A stretch of DNA of 64,000 nt. Source: Candolleomyces eurysporus (taxonomy: Eukaryota; Basidiomycota; Agaricomycetes; Agaricales; Psathyrellaceae). Made by a program: the position numbers and the translations under genes. Under the pieces are notes generated by a model that saw only the letters and a list, made by a program, of their open reading frames with translations, was not told where the DNA came from and did no database searches. The DNA lies in NCBI GenBank assembly GCA_027579435.1, contig JANBPK010000943.1:22862-86861 (forward strand). Direction: 5' to 3'. Below are positions 43,569 through 54,315 of this stretch, piece after piece; position 1 is the stretch's first letter, and each line of letters starts with the position of its first letter.

Positions 43569-46500
43569 GCATCATGGAATCCATGGGTTTCTTTGTTCAA
43601 AGATGCACCTTCAAATGATGATATGGATATCAGAGATCCAATACATATACAACCATTTATTGAGGATTGGGGTGGACATGTGTCAACTATGCATCCACAT
43701 CAAGATCAGCCTTCTGCAGATATTCACCTCTCTGCCAGATTGTTTGATACCCTTCAGGAAACCAAAGCAGAGCTTGCTGAAATTATCAACAAATTGTGGA
43801 TGCATAAAGAATGCAGAGCTGGGTACTGTGAAAGACAGAAGAAATCAACAGAGGAACTGGTTTGCTGTTTTGTGTTTCCCAAAGAGTGCAGAGAAGCAAC
43901 TGGTTTTGATTGTGCTGCAGGCAGAGAGAGTTTGCTGATGTGCTATTTCATTTCCAAAGATGCTTTCTTCTTTCACTGCAGAAAGAGATATCTGTGGCCA
44001 GGAAGTGTCTCACATTCTATTGGACCGCAAATAGGTCAATAATTCACATTTGGTAAAATCACTTTGTGTTTTGGCAGATGTGTTACTTGACATATCTTGT
44101 CACAATGAGTGCAAGTCTATTATAGACTACTGTAGATTGTATCCTCATACAGAAGACTATAGCAACCTCAGTCTTTTAAAATTCACTAGCAACTATGATT
44201 GGACAAATGAGAAGTCAAATGGGCAAACTCAACTTGGCAGATTGATCACTGACTTTGCCAAAGATTTCTTTGTTCAAATGCCTGTCATAATATTTGGAGA
44301 CCTTGCCTAATTACCTCCAGTTAAAGATACTCCATTTTATTTGGCTCACAGCTGCCCTGACCTGACTGCTGCTGGTTGGCATACTTACCAATCTCTGTCT
44401 CAATCTGTTACTCCAAGTCAAGTTTTTTGGCAAGCAGGAAATGACCCAACTAAATCAAGTCTAGGGGTGCACTTCTACAGTTATAGACCTATGAGACTAC
44501 TGAAAAATATTACAAGCTGATTTTCTCATGCTGTTGGGATTGTGAATTTCCTGGGGAACAGATTCAGTTTGATCAGGCAATTGACAATTGACTTGCTCCC
44601 TACCTGTTCTGCTATTGGTGAATATAACAGACTTTGTCTTTCAGAGCTTCCATCTCCCATTGTGTTGTGTAAAGCAAAGCACAATTGTGATGCTGCCAAA
44701 GAGGCATCTGATGAAGATGCAGAAGTGCATGAGTTATGGTAGCACAGAATATTTGGACTTCAAGAGGTAGTGTCCTTTTCAAATACTATCAACTCCCTGT
44801 ACTCATTGCTTGATTATAAGAGGACTTGTGAATGAAAGTCATGGCATTGTCAAATGGATATGTGGTTCCAACAAAAAGATCCTTAGAATGATTTGCTTGC
44901 AGTTGTCTTTGTTGCATTCAACAAATATTCTGGAGATGATAGAGAATGATTGAAATTTCATGGATTCCAATCTATCCAGTTAAAGCTAAATGATAAGATC
45001 AATCTAGAAAGGCATTATTGCAAACTCAACTTCCATTGACCTTAGGATGGGCCATTACCATTCACAAAAGCCAAAATCTGACATATAAATTTAGATGACT
45101 ATGTCTTTCAAAATTAATGTAATTTTACATGACTCAATGTTAATTTGAAAATAACACCTGTCCTTGAAAAATTGGATTAAGCAAGCACCCCACTATAAAG
45201 TATGACACTTGTGTCATGCAGAAATATGGTTCTTTGAGGTGCTGCATCTGGCCCCATTGTGTCTATCACTCTGTCTGGCTGTTCTTTTTTTTCTCCTGTT
45301 GTGGTCTCCTCTATCCTGCTCATTGTATTGTTGGAATTTTTTTCATGCTTTTGTTGATGCTCATCTTTAGCTGCTTCAGTCCCCTCCTTCTTCCATTGCT
45401 CTGCATTTCTTTTCCTCTGGTATCATGTCCTTTGGCACTCTTTTCTCTCTGTCAACCTTTTTAACATCTATTCAGCATATCTCAGTTCACTCTGACCAGT
45501 CCAGCAACTTGAACATCATCACCCTCCCAGAAAATTTCAAACCTGCAAGAGATGGTTCAATGATGATGGCTATATCATATGGAGTAGGAAGACAGTGTCC
45601 ACAGCGTATGAGGGCTGTCAAGGAAATATGGGTTGGTGAGAGGCCTGTGAATGCCAACAGTACTCAGGTGCATTTCTAATGCTTGCCATTCCCTTTCCAT
45701 GCTGACCTTTGTTGTGTTTCTTCAGAATCTCTGAGTTATGATTGTGCACTCTCAGTACTCTGTGTTCAACATCCTTTTCTCCACCCCTTTTTCATCCCAA
45801 ACAGACCTCATTACTGGCTCTTTCATATATCCCCTCTGGCTGCACCTCATCTGCAGCAAGATTCACTCAGGACCAATGTTTCTTGCATTCAAGGATTGAA
45901 ACACCCATCCTGCTGCTCTGCTGTCTTGCTCCACAACTGTACATGGACCAAGGATTGCAGCAAGCACTGTCCAGCCAAAGACTGACCTTCAAAAAATGAC
46001 AACATGACTGCAAGCTTCCTTTGGAACTCTCATGCACCTCCAACAGTCACGGGCCTTGCCACTGATCAGACTCTTTTGGGAATGGGAGGGAACTTATCTA
46101 TCACTTTTCAAAACACTGTTGCAACATGCTTTGTAAGAACTACACTCCTTCATGGCAAGTCAACTTAACTTCAGTATGGCAATGGGTCTCTATTATTGTG
46201 GATTCAATATTCAATGCTGACAACTTGTTTTCCCCCAGTAATTTGCTTTGCCATCCTTGCATCGGCCTGTTTTTATTCTTGTACCTCAATGCAGCTTTGT
46301 CCTTGCTCAGCAACAGTTTCAACTCAGTTAAAAGACTCCATTGTTCATCAGCCTGCATCTTTCTCTTAGCATAAACCTGCATCCTTAAATGTTTCCTTCC
46401 ACCTAGCACTATTTTTGGTCAAGTACAGTGGTTAATATTGCCTTGCATTACACTTAGTCTATGTCATCTTTGTCCCATGTCCCTCTTCTGTTTACTTGTT

Positions 46501-46770
46501 CCTTTGACTCCTTAGCAGTTGTGGGTGCCTCATTTATATTGATATACATGTTCAATCTTTCACACTCCTGCATTCAAGACACAACACATTGCTTCAATGG
46601 TAATTGCATACTGTTTATAGTTTATTTCAGCANTTTTTTTGCTGAGATTTTGAGGTAATTGACTTGGTGATAAGTTAGCAACATTAAACCTGGCAGTGCC
46701 CCAGCAACAAGGAACACCAAGATTGTGTGTCAAAAAAAAGAAAAACAAGTCAAAATGCCTTGGACATGTG
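43569..46770 (+). pseudogene. Helitron-like PIF1 helicase relic, extremely CpG-depleted
   Basis: The plus strand carries decayed helicase/replicase text with many stops. It includes the Cys/His segment of Helitron N-terminal regions (MHKECRAGYCERQKKS, then LVCCFVFPKE near 43870), GLVNESHGIVKWICG near 44830, and the superfamily 1B helicase motif LPLTLGWAITIHKSQNLTY at about 45030-45085. That last match to PIF1-type helicases is strong. The sequence beyond 45.4 kb is less clear. Only about four CpG dinucleotides occur in 3.2 kb, while TG and CA are abundant. The relic begins immediately at the gypsy insertion, whose target duplication joins it to sequence left of 37513. Confidence 0.7.
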
Positions 46771-47595
46771 CCGCATGTAGCGTCGGCCCACTTCAGCTAA
46801 GTTGCTGCTGGTGCAGAGGATACTGCAAAGCCAAGCGCAAGGAATAAGACCACCACCACCAAATGCCATGACTCTTTCCCCCAATCTCTAAAATGGGGAA
46901 TTTCCCACATACTGGTCTAAAATCTGCACGCCACCAGCGCAGAGACGTCAAACACAGTAATTGTCTTCTGCTTATTCTCCTTTGAAACAAGCTCCACCCC
47001 ATACTATTGTTGTTGGAAAACTCCGACTGGCATGACCAACGGAGATTGCGGTCCCAGCCCGTTGGATGGGTAACCCTGCGTTGTCAGCCGTTGGCACTTG
47101 ACCAACAGGATTGATTTATCAACGCCAACGTAGTGTTGCAAACGAGGCCGAGGCGCCTTGTGTCTCGCCTTGCCTCACCTCGTTTCCAACCCATATCCGG
47201 TAATCCAGGCGAAACAAGGCGAGTTGATGGCAGGCTGCCATATATAGTGGCTGGCTCCCAGCGCCTGTGACCTGTCAGTGTAGATAAGATACGACCTACG
47301 TGTACCATTAGACGCGCAATTATATATCCACAGAAGCGTCAAACAAGAGAAGACCAGACAAACGGAAATGGTCCGTTGAGGGTACCTTGAGCCTGGAGAG
47401 ACCCTGCATGGGTAGGATCTGACTGTATATCATACGGCTGAGCTCCTTGCGGTCACCAGGTCCTGGTTAAAAGAGAGCACAATTTTGCATTGAAAATCAG
47501 TTTTCTGCCCTACCGCTTTCTCAGAGCCTCGTTGGACACTCCTCAGCAGCAATTTGGCAACGCTCCAGCTCTGTGTTTGGGTCGGACTGAGCCTG
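46771..47595. other. Region left of the hAT gene, possible hAT terminus
   Basis: CpG content returns to normal at 46772. No gene is supported. A TAGTGTTGCAAACGAGG sequence at 47131, followed by GAGGCG and CTCGCC motifs, resembles hAT termini (TAGTGTTG is shared with the repeat ending at 62343, inverted). The matching right end and 8-bp duplication were not found. Confidence 0.35.
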
Positions 47596-50500
47596 ATGGC
47601 TCATTCTAGCTCAGGCTACTCAGCTCATGTACCGGGAACTTCACAGGACCCAGCTGCCCCTACTAGTAATGAGCATGTTCTGACTCTGAGTCCTGTGAAT
47701 GGATGGCCGGCATACTACCCACCACATGCACACTACTACCCTGTCCATCCTCAAGGGTACTATTCCTTCCCAAGAGGTTTGTTCTCAACTCCAGTGACCA
47801 CCCAATTTCCCCTACCTCCGCAGGCAGCTGTGTATCCAGGCAGTGTTGCGGAATCTTCAAGTTCAGCCTTTCAGGGCAGTTCTCAGCCGCACCTTGTGTC
47901 ACTTCTACTCCGCCCGCCGTTCAATCTCAAACAAACAAAGGTACTACATCAAAAAAGCGAAGTCGGAATGGCAAAGGGAGCAACAAAAAGGCAAAGAAAA
48001 CATCCACTGACGAGGCTACAATGGCCAACAAAGAGAATATTGCTCCGGCAGTAGCAACAGCAACCATCTGCGGAGTTGGACCAAGCATGTCACCGTCCGC
48101 AAGGACACAGTCAGCATTGAACCCGTCAACGGGTAAGTTAGAAATCCATTTTTGAGTTATATATTTATCACTCACCAAGTTATTGCTTCATGAACTCAGC
48201 AGCTATTCCTATGTCAACACCACGCACCACAAAGGCAGATGCCATAGATATATGGCACTTCTTTCAACCTCTCTCATCACGCGATGCACCCGTGTTGGAT
48301 AAGGACTGGCCTGAAGTGGATAAAGAGCCCAAACTCCAGAGTAACCCAGGCTCACCGTTCGTTGGTTGTAAACTATGTGTTCGGTGAGCTCTTAGAATAC
48401 TAATTACAATTTGTGTTCATGATTTCCATAAATTAGACTGCTGTGGAAGACGTGGGTCCATGGTAAAAATGGGAACACATCGACGTATCGCAACCATCTC
48501 GAGACCTACCACAGCCGCATTTACACACAGGCGGTCATAAGAAATTGTCTGAGGTATGCGGTTGAGGTTGCATCTGACCTTAGATCGTCTACAACAGCTC
48601 CAGAGCGACCTCCATACTCCAAGGAACACTTCCAGCGGCTGCTTACGATGTGGGTTGTGGCCGACGACCAGGTGAGAGTGTTATGGTAAACACTTGTGCT
48701 CATTGACTGATTTAGCCTGGACAGTCAATCAACGTTGTGGAATCCCCTGAGTTCCGAGAACTATTGCTATTTCTTGGAGATGGTAAACTCGAAGATAGAG
48801 ACATCCCTCATCGTGACAAGATGACCTCAATGATTCTTGATGCCCATGCTTTAGAGTATCAGAAAATGCGCAAAGACTTGAAGAACGCGCTTGGGCGTAT
48901 CAGCTTCACCATGGACTTGTGGACTGACCCAAATTTGACCCCATTTATGGCTGTAACAGCGCACTACTACGCTCGGAAGCCGGATGAAGGCATTGCATAT
49001 CGATCTGGACTGGTTGCCTTCCATTATACACCAGGGGGTCACTCAGGGGACGAACTCTCGCAGCATTTCTTCAAGATCATGGATGATTTGGACGTTTTAC
49101 ACAAGGTAAGCTTGTACTTTGTTATCATTCATCAAGAAACTCATTATTTTCGCCAGATCGGGTCGTTGACAATGGATAATGCTTCAAACAACAATACCTT
49201 AATGGCCGCTATCGAACTCAAGCTACAAGAGCTCGACATTCCATTCAGTGCTGATGGAAATCGCATCAGGTAGTGCTCGTTTGATGTCACCTATGCCTCT
49301 CACAAGTACTGACTCGAGGAATTTCGAGATGCTTCCCACACGTCGTCAACCTTGCATGTGGTGCAATTATCCAAGAGCTGAAGAAGCTTGCGACGGAAAA
49401 GGCTACGAACTACGAATTCGACTACATCATTGATCAGCCAGATTGGCACCTCTATCTTGACGCTCTCGAGTCCGATCTGATAGCACGAGTGCGAGCTTTG
49501 GTGGCCGCATGTAGGAAGTCATCTCAACGGCGACAAGATCTCCAAAAGATCATTCGAGAAGGCAACAACAAGGGTCTTTGGGCTGGCAAAATCCGTAATC
49601 CATTCCCGAAAGATGACCCAAACGTCCTACGACCACTTCAATTGCTTCGAGACTGTGAAACACGATGGTCGTCAATATATTTGATGATTACGCGCTTTCT
49701 CTACTTGTATCCGGTACGCAGAGCTCAAGAAAATCTAATAGAAAGCAAATACTGATGAAATCTCACCGGTTCAGGCAATTCAAATGTTTCTTTTGGAGCG
49801 TTCGCAATCTGATCTGAGAGATTGCTTACTTGATGAGCATGAGATCTCCGTCCTGGAAGACATCCACCAAGTCCTCCATGTTGCCCATCTTGTACAGGAG
49901 CTCCTTTCGGGAGAGCGAACACCGACTCTCAGCATTGCACTTCCAACTTACGAACTTCTCATCTCAAAATGGAAGGATCTGAAGCGGACAATCCCTGAGC
50001 TGGCACCATTCATCGGTCAAGGGATCCGGAAAATCGAAGAATACATGGCCGAGACACGAAAATCCCGAATTTATGCTCATGCTATGGGTGAGTAGATTCC
50101 TTCTCTTTGAAACACTTGATGATGCCAAATCAACCAAGCTCTCAATCCATCAATCAAATTCACAAAGTTTAAGGCTCAAGGAACTCAAGAGCGTGAATGG
50201 ATTAAGGAGTCTGTAAGTCTTCAATGCATTCAACAAACATTTCTTTCTGCTCTCTAAAATTGCGAAGATGGTTTCTTTTCAGAGAGCCCGTCGACAGGAC
50301 ACTCGTCAAGCTAGACTTATCAAATGAGCAGCAACTACTGGCTCCGACGCATTTGCTGCACTCACGCACGGTTTCGGTTCTCTCGAGAGTCTTGACACCT
50401 CAATCCGGCGCTGGAAATCTCATTCCAGCATCCCATCAGCACCTGCAGCAGACGCTACAACACCTCGGGAGCTTACAGACGAGCAAAAGGCTGCCAAGAA

Positions 50501-51003
50501 GGCCCGAGACGATGCTGAGGACATCTCAATTGTGGAGCGAGAGTTATTGATGTGGGAAACTGACTCTCTGTTAACTGTTCCAAGTTTCGGGGATCTCACA
50601 TCATTCTGGGCGGTAAGATCAATTGACATGTTCATCGACATGAGCTAAAGGTTTGAATCTATAGAGCAGTGAACATCAATTTCCGTTGCTTTTCAGGATA
50701 GCAATGGATTTATTACCAGCTCAAGCATCTGCGGTACCTTGTGAGAGGGTTTTTTCGTCAAGTAAGGAAACCTGCTCCCTCCGCCGAAATCGCATTCAAC
50801 CGCCATTGATGGAGGCACTCCAAATTCTCAAGTACAGTGTTAAGTCATAACGGCTTATTTTTCTTAGCGATCTCGTTGCTCAAGAACTCGACTATACTTT
50901 GGAGGGAGGGGTTACCGATGCAGCTTTCAGCGAGCTCTATGATGGAGGAAAATTCAAAGAATTGGAAGAGCTCCTTGCCAACTTGGAGGTTTCTTCTTCG
51001 TGA
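47596..51003 (+). CDS. hAT-superfamily transposase with BED zinc finger
   Basis: A multi-exon plus-strand gene. The N-terminal part (from ATG 47596) is Tyr/Pro-rich, followed by a basic KKRSRNGKGSNKKAKK region. A BED-type finger is split by an intron: VGCKLCV (near 48370), then NTSTYRNHLETYH (near 48480). The RNase H-like core follows: SFTMDLWTDPNLTPFMAVTA, SLTMDNASNNN and LRDCETRWSSIYLM. The C-terminal hATC dimerisation segment reads PAQASAVPCERVFSSSKE and RRNRIQPPLMEALQIL. A last short intron (GTACAG...TCTTAG) leads to DLVAQELDYTLEGG and a stop at 51001-51003. One frame change near 47885-47930 is not explained by a clear intron. Catalytic residues seem present. It may be active or a domesticated copy; without termini this cannot be decided. 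Confidence 0.78.
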
Positions 51004-51821
51004 TCTAGAAAATTTGTTCTTGGGACTTTCTACTTTAGTGTACACTAATCTTGCTATCCTCCTCAACGTTCATGGCTTGCTGTCGAAGTTATCTTAGCGA
51101 GTTCAGCTGTGGGAACAGGTATCGGCAGTCGGCACCCTCGCGCTGCGATTGGCTGGCGAGCGTGTGATCTCGTTTCACCTCGACTGAAAAATGATGGGTT
51201 GAACCNAGGCGGACGCCTCACCTCGCCGAGGACACCTAGCCCACTGGGGCAAAAGTTCGCAGTTCGCGGTTTGCGGTTCGCGATTCACGGTTCGCAGTTC
51301 GCCGGATCAAATCATGTGAGCAAACTGGTCGCCAGCGACGCCCATTCCTCTCTTTGTTGCTGCTAGCGTTGAGCCCAACCAACGTCCCTTGACGAGGATG
51401 AGGCAAGGGTCACCACTTCCCCTCCAATCCTCGCTCTTTCTTGCCTCCTCATCTTAAACATTCTCTAGTCCAAGCTTAGTTTGCGAAACACGATGGGAGC
51501 TTTACACTTTGGTTTGGTATGGTTTCGAGGTATTCAGGTGCGCCCTACTTGCTCTTTCCCTTGTTCCTCCGTTGATTTCTCCACCAGAAGCTTGGCGCCT
51601 GGCCCTCCACTTCGCCTGTTCTCTTGTTTGTAGCTTAAGCTGTATCCAGTGCTGCAACAATAAATTCAATTGTTTCCCCCCCCCCCCCCCCCCCTGACCG
51701 TCCAACATGGCCATGCTTCCCCTCGATCATGAGTGGATGCTGCACAATGCTCAACCGTTGCCAAGCAGCCGCTCGGCGACAGATAAATTCGTTCAGCCCA
51801 GCGGCATGGGTATCTTGGACC
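51004..51821. other. Gene-free stretch with TTCGCGG repeats and a C19 tract
   Basis: At about 51211-51305 a GCGAGG-type end is followed by CCCACTGGGG and then seven or so copies of an 8-bp unit like GTTCGCGG. The same arrangement, inverted, is at 62236-62343. A run of 19 C residues is at 51676-51694. The n at 51206 lies here. No gene is supported before 51822. Confidence 0.5.
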
Positions 51822-52534
51822 ATGGCTGATCTCCCTATCTCTGAGCTGCTTGCTGCGATCAGTGCAGACCCAGCAGTGTTCCAGGCGGTATCGTTTGATA
51901 CAACAGTTTGTTTTTTCGATATCGTCTCGCTCCTCAAGCCCGTCCTCAAGCTTCATTGTTCGATTTATGACCCAGAGCCGCTTGACCAGCTGCCCAAGCA
52001 TGTTCTCAAGTTTCTCAATAGTTGCCTTGGTACCGAAGAAGAGACCCTCCACAGACTTTGGACTATGTTTCGCGCTGCAGTTTGGAAGGTGGCTTACGAT
52101 GCGAAACTCACCCAGCGATTGGGAAATAAGTACATTGGCCTATTTTTGCAGCACGGGCCTGCAAATGATATCAGTGAGGATCATCGTTACGCTCTTGCTT
52201 ACCTAGGGATTAACTGAATATTCCAATAGCATTCTACACCCTCTGCCCTCCAACCGACACATGCCTTGACTCGCACCGTGATCAAAATGTTTCAAAGAGC
52301 CCTTGGGTTTCTCGCCCTCGAGAGCTAACAGAACCTGTTATCGTTCCGGTGACAGTGTTCACTCAAGACTTCGGTTCTTTACCGGGAAATGCGATCTCGC
52401 TCGCTTTTTGGTACCAAACCGTTGCAGGTGGTACTCGTCTTCAATACCTGGACACTGCTCATCCCTCAAGCCTTCCTTCAAGCTTGGACGGAGACGAAAA
52501 AGCAATCTGGGATTGCGATCAAGGTGAGAGATAA
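51822..52534 (+). pseudogene. Truncated CxC5-like protein (KDZ-transposon-associated type)
   Basis: Exon 1 starts at ATG 51822 (MADLPISELLAAISADPAVF) and contains FFDIVSLLKPVLKLHCSIYD. It ends at a GTGAGG donor near 52170; exon 2 starts after CCAATAG near 52230 (FYTLCPPTDTCLD) and gives VTVFTQDFGSLPGNAISLAF. This order (helical lead-in, LCPP-x-x-x-CLD, then V-T-x-F-T-x-D-x-G-x-x-P) matches the CxC5 cysteine-cluster proteins reported with Kyakuja-Dileera-Zisupton transposases in mushrooms. The cysteines expected after SL are missing, and the 3' end runs antisense into the next gene. It is therefore probably a broken copy. Confidence 0.55.
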
Positions 52535-53778
52535 CAGTGTAGGGTTGAATTATAGTCCAATTATCATCACAGAAGTGGTCGATATATGACTTCTCGGTGA
52601 GCCCTAGTTCTTCCATGATCATCTTTAAATCCCAGAGCTGAATCCGAGGCCATGATGTAACAGCGACAGACGTGCGGATAGGGGGAGAGTCAGGCTAATC
52701 AAAATTAAAATAAGTTCAAATGGCAAGAAGAAATCCAAACTGAGGCGCACCGTATGATAGATTACCAAATAGACTGACATCCTTTCCACCCGGTCCATCT
52801 CCTCCTTCTTTGATTGTACAGTTTGCACGCCAAGCGTCTTTGCTGCAGCCTGCGTGTAGGCGCGCTCCCACTCAGGGTGCATGGGCTTCGCTAACTGGCG
52901 CTGCTTGGGAAGCTGAAGTGGCTGCCCCGATAATGGTGGCTGGGTCGATGGCGGTGGTTGGGTCGACGGCGGTGGTTGGGTTGATGGTGGTGGCTGCATT
53001 GGTGAAGGAAGTGGCAATTGAGGTCGTATGTTCTGCATCTGTGTAGCATGAGAAGGGGGTAAAACGACGGCAACAGGTTGAGCTGGTGTGGGAGGATGCA
53101 GGGCTGGTGCGGAGGTGGCAACAGGAGCGCTGAAAGCAGGCCCGAACGGTTGCAGAGGACGAGCCTGAACAGGTAATGTGTTATGTGCCGAGCATTTATC
53201 TCGATCCATACCACTCCTCATGGCTTCGTTATAACTTGCAATACAGCAGCCTCTGCATTTCCTCTCAATGCAGCTGCAATTTCCAGGTGTTGGAGTGCCA
53301 TTAGCACGCCGACAGCTTGTGTTTTGGCAGTTAAGACGAGGTTGGGGTTGAGAAGGCGTTGGGACAGCATCCCATGTACTTGGAAGCTGGAAGGAAGGGG
53401 TAGGTAGCAGCCCTGGTGGTAAAAGGGATGCAGGAAGGGGAGGTGCAGAAGTTGGTGGGGACGGAGAGGTAGGAATGGCTACTAGAGATGCAGCATAATA
53501 CTGGGCAACAAATACTTCGGCTTCTTCGATGGTGTTGAACGAGTTTGCGCTGTGATAAAGGGTGTAGTGGCATTGGTACACCGTGCACTAATGACGAAAA
53601 ATCAGTCTCATGGATGCAAAGAAGAGTCAGGACGTACTGTTTGACATAGCCTTCCTCGGTTCACTCGCTTTTCGGGGCTACCGGTGCCCTTGTAAGGACG
53701 CAGAGGGCCCATCTTGGCACGGCATTTTGGACAGAAGTCAACTAATGTGATATTTGAGGGGTTAGAGACAGGGTTCAT
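52359..53778 (-). CDS. Cys-rich, Pro-rich protein of Agaricomycete transposon-associated type
   Basis: Exons 53778-53638, 53587-52766 and 52694-52359 give 432 residues, all in phase. The N-terminus has CPKCRAKMGPLRPYKG and RVNRGRLCQT; exon 2 has a dense cysteine cluster (LNCQNTSCRRA, then NCSCIERKCRGCCIAS and CSAH), a likely zinc-binding module. Next is a Pro/Gln-rich linker with a QPPPST unit repeated three times. The C-terminal region (VTSWPRIQLWDLKMIMEELG and NWTIIQPYTVISH) resembles the terminal domain of a large uncharacterised family in mushrooms. No enzymatic motif is seen. The last 175 bp overlap the CxC5-like gene tail to tail. Function unknown. Confidence 0.62.
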
Positions 53779-53920
53779 GATGATAGTTGTGGGTTTTTTG
53801 GTTGCTTACCTCTCAGTCACCGTGATACTTTATACTCGAGCAACCCGAGCTTTGACCAAGCGGCCATCAGGGAGGACCAAGCAACGATAACCTTGAAAGA
53901 TGTTGTGACTAGTAGGTAAA

Positions 53921-53956
53921 CGCTTTGACACCAGTCTATCACAAGGTGTCAAAGCG
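53921..53956. other. Perfect 12-bp stem hairpin next to the copia insertion
   Basis: CGCTTTGACACC (53921-53932) and GGTGTCAAAGCG (53945-53956) are exact complements around a 12-nt loop. The stem ends two bases before the copia target duplication. Confidence 0.8.
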
Positions 53957-54201
53957 AGGCAACTGTTGAACTTATGCGAAATAGACGCCTGTTCCATGGC
54001 GCTTATTACATAAACCTCTATAAATAGCATTATGCAGTATATTCGGTATATAGTAGGTCTAGTAGTATTCTAGGTTCAGCTTCTAGAGCAAAGCGTCATA
54101 ATGGTGTTAGAATTGCACCTTAAGCACGCAATGCTCAGTCATCCAATGTGCACAGACCACTAGGTGACTTTGTGTGACGTTACTGTCACATATTCGAGTA
54201 G

Positions 54202-54209
54202 TATATAAA
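54202..54209 (+). promoter_or_regulatory. TATA box of the copia LTR
   Basis: TATATAAA, conserved in the solo LTR and both LTRs. Transcription would start near 54235, upstream of the GTATGT site. Confidence 0.6.
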
Positions 54210-54309
54210 CCATGTAGTTTAGTACGAATAAAGCTCGAAGCACTTTCTATTAAGCAAAGTCAGTAGTACATCCCTCAAGCATCACTTCTTAGTCGATCCC
54301 TGTATAACG

Positions 54310-54315
54310 GTATGT
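54310..54315 (+). promoter_or_regulatory. Putative 5' splice site overlapping the extra ORF start codon
   Basis: GTATGT after ACG is a good fungal donor, and its internal ATG (54312-54314) starts the 376-codon ORF. A strong acceptor (GCTGACAT at 55573, pyrimidine tract, TTAG ending at 55594) lies directly before the gag ATG at 55595. Splicing would remove 1,285 nt, including the primer site and the whole extra ORF, and give a gag-pol mRNA. Unspliced RNA would translate the extra ORF first. This is inference from sequence only. Confidence 0.45.

Noticed and set aside
47554..47595. TTG-initiated extension of the hAT gene
   Set aside because: The first ATG at 47596 is the more likely start in a fungal nuclear gene.
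51676..51694. C19 homopolymer as a functional element
   Set aside because: Simple-sequence tract; its length is also unreliable given the homopolymer problems elsewhere in this assembly.
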